64,000 bases of DNA from Prosthecodimorpha hirschii (GTDB lineage Bacteria > Pseudomonadota > Alphaproteobacteria > Rhizobiales > Ancalomicrobiaceae): NCBI RefSeq assembly GCF_001305515.1, contig NZ_LJYW01000001.1, forward strand, positions 5,813,691 to 5,877,690, read 5' to 3'. A program made the translations under genes and the position numbers. The notes below the pieces were generated by a model. It made no database searches. It saw only the letters and a list, made by a program, of their open reading frames with translations, and was not told the DNA's origin. Below are positions 1 to 7,928 of the stretch, one piece after another; position 1 is the first letter of the stretch, and every line of letters starts with the position of its first letter.

Positions 1-1
1 A

Positions 2-1261
2 ATGTTGGACCAGCAGATCAGCGGCGATGCGGCGACGGCGGCGGGGATGCCCCGCCAGGCGCTCACGGGCGTCAGGATCGTGGACCTCACCCAGTTCGAG
101 GCAGGTCCGTCCTGCACGCAAATGCTCGGCTGGCTCGGCGCGGAGGTGATCAAGGTCGAGCCGCCGGGCAAGGGCGAGCAGGGCCGCCGCGCCTCGACCG
201 AGGATCCCGATCTCGATTCCGTCTACTTCATGCTGCTCAACGCCAACAAGAAGAGCGTCACCTGCAATCTGAAGCACGAGAAGGGCCGTGAACTGTTGCG
301 GGCCCTGATCCGAGAAGCGGACGTGTTCATCGAGAATTTCGGACCGGGCGTGATCGAGCGCCTCGGCTTCGGCTACGAGGAGGTCCGGGCGCTCAATCCC
401 AGAATTATCTACGCGCAGGTCAAGGGCTTCGACGCCGGGAGCTCAAATGCCAACCTGCTCGCCTTCGACAACATCGCCCAGGCGGCGGGCGGCAGTCTTT
501 CGGTCACCGGCGATGCCGACGGGCGTCCGCTGACCCCGGGCGTGAATGTGGGCGACACCGGCAGCGGCCTGCACTGCTCGGTCGGCATCCTGGCCGCATT
601 GTTCCAGCGCCAGACCACGGGCGTCGGTCAGCGCATCGAAATCATCATGCAGGAGGTGGTGATCAATTTCGGCCGCATCCTCTACGCCGCGCAGGCGATC
701 TTCGGAAAGGCCGTACCGCGCCGCGGCAACGCCCACATCATGGGCGCGAGCGCGCCCTGCGAGGTGTTTCCGTGCAAAGGCGGCGGTCCGAACGACTATT
801 GCCTCATCTATACGAGCCGGGCCGGCAATCACCAATGGGAAGCGCTCCTGAAGGTGATCGGCCGGGAGGACTTGAAGGCGGACCCACGTTACGCCGCGCC
901 GGCACTCCGCTTCCAGAATTCGCAGGAAATCAACGAGGTCATCACGGCCTGGACGCTGCAGCGCGACAAGCGCACCTGCATGAAGCTGCTCGGCGACGCC
1001 GGGGTACCGGCGAGCGCCGTCTATGACACCCTCGAACTCTACGAGGACGAAGAGCTGCGCCGGCAGGGAACCTTCGTCACGCTTGACCATGCGGTGCGCG
1101 GCGACTTCGTCATGCCGGGCTGCCCGGTGCGCATGTCCGGATCGCCCAACCGGCCGACCGCCGCGCCCCTTCTGGGGGCGGACAACGAGGGCGTCTATGG
1201 CGGCCTGCTCGGCTTGTCGGCCGAGAAACTCGCCGCGCTGAAGAGCGACAAGGCGATCTGA
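2..1261 (+). CDS. Class III CoA-transferase (CaiB/BaiF family)
   Basis: The 419-residue product matches the CaiB/BaiF (family III) CoA-transferases, which move CoA between carboxylic acids through an aspartyl-CoA intermediate in the cytoplasm. The family N-terminus (GVRIVDLTQFEAGPSCTQ, then GAEVIKVEPPG at about 47-56) is present. The likely catalytic aspartate is D185 in the motif VNVGDTGSGLH. Length is normal for the family (about 400). The ATG lies at the second base of the window, so a longer N-terminus cannot be excluded. The substrate is unknown. The TPP-dependent enzyme and tctCBA genes nearby on the other strand suggest it activates an imported organic acid as a CoA ester, but that is inference. 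Confidence 0.88.
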   Translation: MLDQQISGDAATAAGMPRQALTGVRIVDLTQFEAGPSCTQMLGWLGAEVIKVEPPGKGEQGRRASTEDPDLDSVYFMLLNANKKSVTCNLKHEKGRELLRALIREADVFIENFGPGVIERLGFGYEEVRALNPRIIYAQVKGFDAGSSNANLLAFDNIAQAAGGSLSVTGDADGRPLTPGVNVGDTGSGLHCSVGILAALFQRQTTGVGQRIEIIMQEVVINFGRILYAAQAIFGKAVPRRGNAHIMGASAPCEVFPCKGGGPNDYCLIYTSRAGNHQWEALLKVIGREDLKADPRYAAPALRFQNSQEINEVITAWTLQRDKRTCMKLLGDAGVPASAVYDTLELYEDEELRRQGTFVTLDHAVRGDFVMPGCPVRMSGSPNRPTAAPLLGADNEGVYGGLLGLSAEKLAALKSDKAI

Positions 1262-1701
1262 ATGGCGCGGCGCGCGCCGGCCGGCGACAGCCTGACCGGC
1301 GCGGTGACGCAGGCGCCGTCGGCGCCGGCGCGAAGTCCGGTCAGCGCCCAGGACGGCGCCGACCGGCGACACCGGCCGCGGTCGCAATCCGGCATCTGCG
1401 TCCCGCAAATGTCGGACCCGATTGACCGGGCAATCCCAGACGGACCGGTTCGGTTTCGCGAGCGGACGGCCACCACCCGTCTCGTGAAACCGAGCCAACG
1501 GAGCATTTCCCGATGGAACGGAATTTCCCAATCGTCGAGGACATGCCCCGAACGCGCTGTTTTGAGCCTGTCCGGTCCGGTACTCTTCGATCCGGACCCG
1601 GCGGGCCCCGAGGACGCAGGCGGGCGGAGACGCAGGTCTTCCCTACCCGGACGGGCCGCGCTGTGGCATAGGCGTCGGATCGCAAGCAAGGAAAGCCCAG
1701 C
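1262..1701. other. Intergenic region, no gene seen
   Basis: About 440 bases between the CoA-transferase and the chorismate mutase gene. Open frames here lack family resemblance and a ribosome site. No convincing hairpin terminator or sigma-70 promoter was found. It presumably holds the promoter of the downstream mutase gene. Confidence 0.5.
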
Positions 1702-1995
1702 ATGGTCAGCGAGAACAATCCGGTCACGACGGAATTGCGCCGGATCCGCGACAGCATCGACAACATCGACGCCGCCCTGATCTATCTTCTCGCCGAGCGC
1801 TTCAAGTGCACCAAACAGGTCGGCCTCCTCAAGGCCGAGTACGACCTGCCGCCCTCCGACCCGGCGCGCGAGAAGCAGCAGATCGAGCGCTTGCGGCGCC
1901 TGTCGGTGGATGCCCAGTTCGATCCGGTATTCGCCGAGAAGTTCCTGAACTTCGTGATCGCCGAAGTGATCCGGCACCACGAGGCGGTCCGCTGA
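1702..1995 (+). CDS. Chorismate mutase, AroQ type (monofunctional)
   Basis: A 97-residue all-helical protein with the layout of AroQ-class chorismate mutases, which convert chorismate to prephenate for phenylalanine and tyrosine synthesis in the cytoplasm. Seen: the first-helix motif LRRIRDSIDNIDAALIYLLAERF with its arginines, the basic Q-G-L-L-K-A segment and the E-K-Q-Q-I-E-R helix. No fused prephenate dehydratase or dehydrogenase domain is present and no signal peptide is seen, so it is a stand-alone cytoplasmic form. The ATG is preceded by AAGGAAAG at workable distance. No aromatic-pathway neighbours occur in the window, so it appears monocistronic. Confidence 0.9.
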   Translation: MVSENNPVTTELRRIRDSIDNIDAALIYLLAERFKCTKQVGLLKAEYDLPPSDPAREKQQIERLRRLSVDAQFDPVFAEKFLNFVIAEVIRHHEAVR

Positions 1996-2068
1996 CGGGT
2001 CTTTCGCGGCCATCGATCCGGGTCGGCAGCACCCTGCCGACCCGACCGATCCCCGGTCTCCCGGGCCG

Positions 2069-3706
2069 TCAGGTCGTGTAGTTGGTGAAGGCGGCCGTGC
2101 CGGATCGGGCCCGCCAGTCGGTCACCACGTTGACCACCGCCACCTTGCCGTCCGCCACCGCAGCGGCGGCGCGCTCCAAGGCCGGACGAATATCCTCCGG
2201 CCTCTCGACATATTCGGCGTGACAGCCGAGCGCCGCCATCATCAGGTCGTATCGCTGATAGCCCAAATAGCGGCCTGGCTTCTTGCCTTCCGGATCGGCG
2301 GTCCAGCCGCCGTTGAGGCTGATCACGACCAGCATCGGCAGATTGTGACGCAGGGCGGTGTCGACCTCCATGGCGTTGAGGCCGAACGAACCGTCGCCGT
2401 GCAGAACGACGACCGTCTTGTCCGGCCGCGCCGCCTTGGCGCCGACGCCGAACGGCATGCCGACACCCATGGTGCCGAACGGACCCGAATTCAGGCGGTG
2501 GCCAGGCCGGTAGCTCGGGATCGATTGACGGCCGTAGTTCAGGATTTCCTGGCCATCGACGCACAGGATGGTGTCGCGGCCGATCAGGTCGCGGACTTCC
2601 TTGCACAGGCGCAGCGGATGGATCGGCGACTGGTCGACGGCGAGCGACGCCTCATGCTTGGCAAGCTTGCTCGTGTGAATGGCGCCGAGCCGCTCCCGCC
2701 AGGCCGCGTAGCGGGCGCCGTCTTCGGCCGTCAGTTCGGCGTGAAGCTGTTCGAGGACGACCCGGGCATCGCCGACGATGCCGAGCGTCAGACGCAGCGA
2801 TCCGGCGATCTCTTCCGGATCGATGTCGATGCGCACCACCCGAGCGGTTGCCGAGAAGCGTGGGGGTTCGACGTTGGAGACCACGTAGTTCAGCCGGGTT
2901 CCGACCACGACGACGAGGTCGGCTTCCTTGAAGGCCTGGCTCCGCGCGAGCGGGAAGCAGGCTTCGTGATCCTCCGGTACGACCCCGCGGCCTTGAGGGG
3001 TCGTGTAGAAGGGAATGCCGGTGAGATCGACGAACCGGTTCAGCGCCTCGGAGGCCTCCGACCACAGGATGCCGCTCCCGGTCAGCAGGAGCGGTCGTTC
3101 GCACGACCGCAGCAGACCGACGAGCGTGTCGAGGTCGTGCGGATGTGCCGGCGGGCGCGGGCGCGGAGCGGGGGCCGCAGGCCAGACCACTTCGCTCTCC
3201 TCGACGTCCGCGTAGAGGACATCGCCCGGCAGATCGAGATAGACGGGCCCCGGCTTGCCCGAACAGGCGATCCGGAAGGCGCGGGCGACATATTCGGGGA
3301 TGCGGCGCGCATCGTAGACGCGTTCGGCATGCTTGGTCACCGGAGCCATGATGGCGACCTGGTCGATCTCCTGAAACGACCCGCGCTGGTACTGGCCGAC
3401 CGCACTCGCGCCGCCGAAAGCCACCAGCGGGGCGCAGTCGACCAGGGCATGGGCGAGGCCGGTGGTCAGATTGATGGTTCCGGGGCCGGACGCGGCGATG
3501 CAGAATGCCGGCCGCGCCCGGACGCGCGCATAGGCGTTGGCCATCATGGCGGCGGCCTGCTCATGCCGCACGTCGATCATGCGGATCCCGCCGGCCTCGC
3601 AGGCCTTGATGGCGTCGTTGCTCGGCCCACCCATGATGAAGAAGCCGGTGTCGGCCCCTTCGGCCTGCACGGCCCGTCCGAACAGTTCGTATCCCTTCAC
3701 GGTCAT
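2069..3706 (-). CDS. TPP-dependent enzyme, oxalyl-CoA decarboxylase / 2-hydroxyacyl-CoA lyase-like
   Basis: A 545-residue thiamine-diphosphate enzyme with the three-domain acetolactate-synthase fold. The N-terminal pyrimidine-binding domain has VRHEQAAAMMANAYAR, with the catalytic Glu. The central domain holds ADLVVVVGTRLNYVV, and the C-terminal diphosphate-binding domain has GDGSFGLNAMEVDTALRHNL. In the closing part of the TPP motif the usual Asn-Asn reads Leu-Asn (SLNGGW). The FGTMGVGM segment before the GDG motif resembles oxalyl-CoA decarboxylases and 2-hydroxyacyl-CoA lyases more than biosynthetic acetolactate synthase. GAGGAG sits 8 bases before the ATG. It is first in line before tctA on the same strand, 72 bases away. 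With the nearby CoA-transferase this suggests CoA-activated acid breakdown; the exact reaction is not fixed. Confidence 0.8.
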   Translation of the reverse strand: MTVKGYELFGRAVQAEGADTGFFIMGGPSNDAIKACEAGGIRMIDVRHEQAAAMMANAYARVRARPAFCIAASGPGTINLTTGLAHALVDCAPLVAFGGASAVGQYQRGSFQEIDQVAIMAPVTKHAERVYDARRIPEYVARAFRIACSGKPGPVYLDLPGDVLYADVEESEVVWPAAPAPRPRPPAHPHDLDTLVGLLRSCERPLLLTGSGILWSEASEALNRFVDLTGIPFYTTPQGRGVVPEDHEACFPLARSQAFKEADLVVVVGTRLNYVVSNVEPPRFSATARVVRIDIDPEEIAGSLRLTLGIVGDARVVLEQLHAELTAEDGARYAAWRERLGAIHTSKLAKHEASLAVDQSPIHPLRLCKEVRDLIGRDTILCVDGQEILNYGRQSIPSYRPGHRLNSGPFGTMGVGMPFGVGAKAARPDKTVVVLHGDGSFGLNAMEVDTALRHNLPMLVVISLNGGWTADPEGKKPGRYLGYQRYDLMMAALGCHAEYVERPEDIRPALERAAAAVADGKVAVVNVVTDWRARSGTAAFTNYTT

Positions 3707-3778
3707 TCCTGAATTCTCCTCGCGGTCTCCTGAAGGCCCATCCGGCCTGGCGGCGCCGGACCGGGGGCCGGAACGCAG

Positions 3779-5287
3779 TCAGATCGCCTCGGGCTCCTGG
3801 AAGACGGTGGCGCGGCGGCGACGCAGCCTCGGCAGCATCATGGCGGCCAGGACCAACACCGACAGCGCCAGCAGGGCGGCGCTGATCGGGCGCTCGACGA
3901 AGATCAGCGGGCTTCCCTTGGAGATGATCAGGGCCCGGCGCAGTTGCTCTTCGAGCAGCGGTCCGAGAACGAAGCCCATCAGGAGCGGCGCCGGTTCGAA
4001 GCCGAACCGGTAGAGCGCATAGCCGAAGGCTGCGAAACCCGTGATCAACCAGACCTCGGCGACGCTGAAGGCGGTGCCGTAGACGCCCATCACGCACAGC
4101 GCCACGATCGCCGGGGCGAGATAGCGGTAGGGGATGCGCAGGAGCATCACCCAGAGCCGGATCAGCGGCAGGTTGAGCACGACCAGGATGAGGTTGCCGA
4201 TCCACATCGAGGCGACCAGGCCCCAGAACAGGGTCGGGTTCGCCGAGATCACGTTGGGACCGGGCCGGATCCCCTGGATCACCAGCGCGCCGATCATCAG
4301 CGCCATCACCGGGTTGGCCGGGAGGCCGAGCGTCAGCATGGGGATGAAGGAGGTCTGGGCGGCCGCGTTGTTTGCCGCCTCCGGGGCGGCGACCCCTTCG
4401 ATCGCCCCGTGCCCGAGCTTGTGCGGACCGCGGACGAAGCGCTTCTCCGCCGCATAGGCGGCGAAGCTCGACAGGGTCGCCCCGGCGCCGGGCAACAGGC
4501 CGAGCAGCGAACCGATGGCCGTGCCGCGCAGGATCGGCGCGGCCATCTGGCGGAACTGGGCGCGGGTCGGGAACAGCCCTTGCACCTTCGCGGTGATGAG
4601 GTCGCGGTCGGTCGGGGCCCCGATGGTTCGGATGACTTCGCCCAATCCGAAGATGCCGACCGAGATGACCACGAAGCTGATGCCGTCGGCCAGACTGCGC
4701 TCGCCGAAGGTCAGACGGCGTGTGCCGGTATAGAGGTCGGTGCCGACCATGCTGAGCATGATGCCGACAATCACCATGGCGAGCGACTTCGGCACCGAAC
4801 CATGCGCCAGCGTGACGGAGGCGATCAGGCCGAGGGTGATCAGGGCGAAATATTCCGGCGCGCCGAACTTCAGCGCCACGGCCGACAGCGGAAGGGCCAG
4901 TGCGCCGATCAGCAGCGTCGCGAACGAACCGGCGACGACCGACCCGATCGCCGCGGTCGCCAGCGCCACGCCGGCTTCACCGCGCTGCGCCATCCGGTAG
5001 CCGTCGATCGCCGTGACCACCGAGGAACCCTCGCCCGGGATGCGGATCAGGATCGCGGTGGTCGACCCGCCATATTGCGAGCCGTAATAGATGCCCGACA
5101 GCATGATGATGGCCGACAGCGGCCCGAGCGACAGGGTGATCGGCAGCAGGAGGGCGATGGTGGCGGTCGCGCCGATGCCCGGCAGGACGCCGATGGCCGT
5201 GCCGAGGAATGCGCCGAGGAAGCAGTAGAACAGGCTCTCCGGCGTGAGAGCGGCGGCGAAGCCGAGGGCAAGTTGGCTCATGTCCAT
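3779..5287 (-). CDS. tctA: Tripartite tricarboxylate transporter, large permease TctA
   Basis: A 502-residue polytopic membrane protein of the TctA family, the large subunit of TTT secondary carriers that import carboxylates such as citrate, using a periplasmic binding protein. Characteristic segments: GAFLGTAIGVLPGIGATATIA near the N-terminus, the loop GIYYGSQYGGSTTAILIRIPGE, and the second half-repeat LLGLLPGAGATLSSFAAYAAEK. About 11-12 membrane spans can be traced, and length is typical. It is the last gene of tctC-tctB-tctA on the minus strand, 10 bases after tctB, with a GAGGGG ribosome site. Confidence 0.94.
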   Translation of the reverse strand: MDMSQLALGFAAALTPESLFYCFLGAFLGTAIGVLPGIGATATIALLLPITLSLGPLSAIIMLSGIYYGSQYGGSTTAILIRIPGEGSSVVTAIDGYRMAQRGEAGVALATAAIGSVVAGSFATLLIGALALPLSAVALKFGAPEYFALITLGLIASVTLAHGSVPKSLAMVIVGIMLSMVGTDLYTGTRRLTFGERSLADGISFVVISVGIFGLGEVIRTIGAPTDRDLITAKVQGLFPTRAQFRQMAAPILRGTAIGSLLGLLPGAGATLSSFAAYAAEKRFVRGPHKLGHGAIEGVAAPEAANNAAAQTSFIPMLTLGLPANPVMALMIGALVIQGIRPGPNVISANPTLFWGLVASMWIGNLILVVLNLPLIRLWVMLLRIPYRYLAPAIVALCVMGVYGTAFSVAEVWLITGFAAFGYALYRFGFEPAPLLMGFVLGPLLEEQLRRALIISKGSPLIFVERPISAALLALSVLVLAAMMLPRLRRRRATVFQEPEAI

Positions 5288-5297
5288 GGGGTGCCCC

Positions 5298-5771
5298 TCA
5301 TTCCGCGCCGGTCAGGAGGTCGCCGAACAGCACCAGCGGCAGCCCGAGGCCGTATCGGAACAGCAGAACGCAGGCGGCAACCAGAACCACGGTGGTCACG
5401 AATGCCTCGACGACCGAGATTTCTCGGCTGGCGAAGGCCGAAACGAATACCGCCCCGGCCAGGGCCGGCACGACGCCGAGAGGAACGGCCATCACGGCGA
5501 AGGCCGCCGGCCCGGCCGAGACGAGCAGGAGGCTGCGCAGCGGTACCGGATCGGGCGGGTCGCTGTCCTCGGCCGCCTCCGCATTGCGGAAGACCACGGC
5601 CTGGGCAGCGATAAGGACGCCGAGGAGCCCCAGGATGCCGGCCAGGAGGCGGGGGAAGAGCCCGGGTCCGATCCCCAGCGAGCTGACAAGCTTGAGGTCG
5701 CTGCCGGCCCAGGCGTAGAGCGCCGCAAAGGCGATGAGCGCGAGCCCGCCCCAAAGATCGCCGTTCTTCAC
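5298..5771 (-). CDS. tctB: Tripartite tricarboxylate transporter, small permease TctB
   Basis: About 157 residues with four hydrophobic segments, as in TctB small membrane subunits of TTT transporters. The family feature GIGPGLFPRLLAGILGLLG follows the first membrane span. The GTG at 5771 (VKNGDLWGG...) was chosen because GGAG lies 8 bases upstream. Starting at 5858 would overlap tctC by 38 bases, and the GTG at 5780 lacks spacing to a ribosome site. It sits between tctC and tctA and should form the membrane part with TctA. Confidence 0.85.
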   Translation of the reverse strand: MKNGDLWGGLALIAFAALYAWAGSDLKLVSSLGIGPGLFPRLLAGILGLLGVLIAAQAVVFRNAEAAEDSDPPDPVPLRSLLLVSAGPAAFAVMAVPLGVVPALAGAVFVSAFASREISVVEAFVTTVVLVAACVLLFRYGLGLPLVLFGDLLTGAE

Positions 5772-5820
5772 GCTTTCCACTCCCGCCCGGGTTTGCTCGG
5801 CCGCCGCAGCCGGCGTCGGA

Positions 5821-6798
5821 TCACTCGACCTTGATCCCGGCCGCCTTGACCATGTCACCCCAGCGTTTGGTGTCGGCAGCGATCAGGGCGCGCAATTCTT
5901 CGGGCGACGAGGAGACCGCGCCGAGCCCGGTCTTCTTGTACTTTTCGATCACGGCCGGATCGGCGAGCACCTTGCGTGTCGCGGTGGCGAGACGGTCGAC
6001 GATCGGTTGCGGCGTTCCGGCCGGCGCGAGCAATGCCCCCCAGGCGGACGCCGCATAGCCGGTGATTCCGGCTTCTGCCATCGTGGGGACGTCTGGAAGG
6101 GTCTCGTTCCGCTTGTCGTTCGTCACGGCAAGCGCCTTCAGGGCGCCGGACCGGATCTGGGCGAGCGCGGAGGGGGGCGAGTCCATGACCATATCGATTT
6201 CGCCGCCAACCACGGCGACCCGCGCCTCGGCCGAGCCCTTGTAGGGCACCTGACGGACGTCGATCCCGGCCATCATGTTGAGCATGACGGCAAACATCTG
6301 CACGGAAGAGCCGATGCCGGCCGAGCCGTAGGTGAGTTCGCCGGGCTTGGACTTGGCGAGCGCGACCAACTCCTGGATGGAGTTGACGCCGAGGCTCGGC
6401 TTGACGACCAGGACATGGTCGACTTCGAAGGTCTTGCTGATCGGAACGAGATCCTTCTGAACGTCGAACGTCTCCTTGTAGAGATGCGGATTGGTGGTGA
6501 GCGTTCCCATGGTGGCAAAGAGCAGCGTGTAGCCGTCCGGGCGTGCACCGACGGCGTAGGCGACGCCGATATTGCCGGCCGCGCCGGTGCGGTTCTCCAC
6601 CACGACCGATTGTCCCAGTTCCTTGCTCAGCCCCTCCGCGACGAGCCGCGCCGAGACGTCGGTCGCGCCGCCGGGTGCAAAGGGCACCACCATGACGACC
6701 GGTTTGGTCGGCCAGGACTGGGCCGAGGCGGCACCCGCGGTTCCGGTGACCGCGAGCGAGGCGATCGCGAGGGCCATCAAGGCATGACGTCGGTTCAT
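5821..6798 (-). CDS. tctC: Tripartite tricarboxylate transporter substrate-binding protein (Bug family)
   Basis: A 325-residue periplasmic binding protein of the Bug/TctC family. An N-terminal signal peptide (MNRRHALMALAIASLAV, Ala-rich, cleavage near AASAQ/SWP) is followed by WPTKPVVMVVPFAPGGATDV, the hallmark carboxylate-binding loop. Later hallmarks are ARPDGYTLLFATMGTL and KPGELTYGSAGIGSS. The ATG at 6798 is preferred over one 21 bases upstream because it has GGGAGG at ideal spacing and puts the signal peptide at the start. As first gene of tctCBA it delivers a carboxylate to TctAB; the ligand is unknown. Confidence 0.93.
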   Translation of the reverse strand: MNRRHALMALAIASLAVTGTAGAASAQSWPTKPVVMVVPFAPGGATDVSARLVAEGLSKELGQSVVVENRTGAAGNIGVAYAVGARPDGYTLLFATMGTLTTNPHLYKETFDVQKDLVPISKTFEVDHVLVVKPSLGVNSIQELVALAKSKPGELTYGSAGIGSSVQMFAVMLNMMAGIDVRQVPYKGSAEARVAVVGGEIDMVMDSPPSALAQIRSGALKALAVTNDKRNETLPDVPTMAEAGITGYAASAWGALLAPAGTPQPIVDRLATATRKVLADPAVIEKYKKTGLGAVSSSPEELRALIAADTKRWGDMVKAAGIKVE

Positions 6799-7517
6799 CG
6801 CTTCCTCCCGTGCGACCATGCCCGCAGGCTGCCCGCAATGTTTGTTTTGATCGCCAAACTATGTCGCCTGAGGTCCAATTTGTCGACACTTTGTTTCACG
6901 CCGTGGCCGCGATGCGCGGCTTGCTTGCACACGTCGACCCGCTCCAGGTCACTCGGAGAGGGCCGAAGAGTCGGAGATCGCGCGGCAAAGTGAGTGATAT
7001 TCTGCCGTTTCTCTGCGATGGAGGCAGAAGAATGTTCCTTCGACCCGGCATTCCGGCGGCCCGGTTCGAATGCAAGCATCATCCGTGCATAGCGGCTATC
7101 TGTCGACATAATGGCGGTCAGGCGGAGCGACGTCAGGGTGCCGTCGCCGGCCGCACCCGTGCGGCGGATGGCAAGCGTCCGGCCGCCATCCGGACGCGCG
7201 TCGCACCGTCTCTGGCGTCCCCCTGGAGACGGCCGACGCGACCTATACGGTCGGTTCCGGCTCCGGTTCCGGCAACGTCGCGGGAGCGGGCGAACGGATC
7301 ATCTGAGGATCCCGGCGACCGGAAATGCTCGAAGCCGGAAAATCGCCGCCATCCGATCTCGCGCGCTCGGCCATTCGATCTTGCGCGCTACACATCCGCG
7401 CCTGCGCGCCTCAGCCCGGCCATGCGCAAGACGTCATGAGGTACCCGGAGAATCCGCAGGCAAACGGGTGCCTTCGGCCATGGCGATCGCCGGGAGAGGT
7501 CGCACTATCTGCGGAAA
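6799..7517. other. Intergenic region upstream of tctC, no gene seen
   Basis: Roughly 720 bases between tctC and the tRNA gene. The first 150 bases are less GC-rich (6840-6900) and probably hold the tctC promoter. The 8-base palindrome TGTCGACA occurs at 6881-6888 and again at 7101-7108. Open frames here show no family resemblance. Confidence 0.5.
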
Positions 7518-7611
7518 TGGCGGAGCCGGAGGGATTCGAACCCTCGATACGGGTTTAAGCCCGTATAACGGTTTAGCAAACCGCCGCCTTCAGCCTCTCG
7601 GCCACGGCTCC
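7518..7611 (-). tRNA. tRNA-Ser (anticodon GCU)
   Basis: Read on the minus strand, the sequence folds as a class II tRNA. It has a 7-bp acceptor stem GGAGCCG/CGGCTCC, a D-arm starting TGGCCGAG, and an anticodon loop TTTGCTAAA giving anticodon GCU (serine AGC/AGU codons). The long variable arm is ACGGGCTTAAACCCGT, the T-arm is GAGGG-TTCGAAT-CCCTC, discriminator G is followed by an encoded CCA. Total 94 nt, normal for tRNA-Ser. Confidence 0.97.
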
Positions 7612-7928
7612 GACGTGAAACCCCTAGCCCGTGCGGCGGGGCGGGGCAACCCGGGCCGGCGGAATCCACAAGATACGGGCTCTTTGGCGGCGCGCAACGG
7701 GTCCGGCGACGGCAGACGCGCCGCGCGCGGAAGCGGCCGGACAGGGGGCTGGACGGCGGGCCGGGCAGGGGGCCGGACGGCGGGCCTGGCAATGGGCCGG
7801 GGCAGTAGGGCGGACGGCGGGCCGGGGGCAGGGGCGGCGGGCGGTAGGCCGGGCGGTTGGCCGTGTAGTGGCCCGACGGTGGGCCGGGCTCGCGCTGCGG
7901 CCGATGCGCGCTTGCCTGATGGCGGCGT
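7612..7928. repeat. G-rich degenerate tandem repeat tract between tRNA-Ser and the HD-GYP gene
   Basis: This stretch has no gene. From about 7730 to 7870 the plus strand is dominated by imperfect GGGCCGG and GGCGGG units. GGACGGCGGGC recurs at 7751, 7775 and 7812. Many runs of three to five G could form G-quadruplexes on the plus strand, or a C-rich 3' end on a minus-strand transcript of the HD-GYP gene. No stem-loop with a T-run was seen. Confidence 0.6.

Noticed and set aside
3944-5614. 556-residue plus-strand open frame
   Set aside because: Antisense to tctA/tctB; rich in Asp, Arg and Gln as expected of reversed membrane-protein codons.
6881-7108. Two TGTCGACA palindromes upstream of tctC
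   Set aside because: Only 8 bases, with different flanks and 220 bases apart; chance occurrence is likely in GC-rich DNA.
7325-7558. Open frame ending in AEPEGFEPSIRV
   Set aside because: The C-terminus is the well-known false translation across the antisense of a tRNA-Ser gene; no ribosome site or family.
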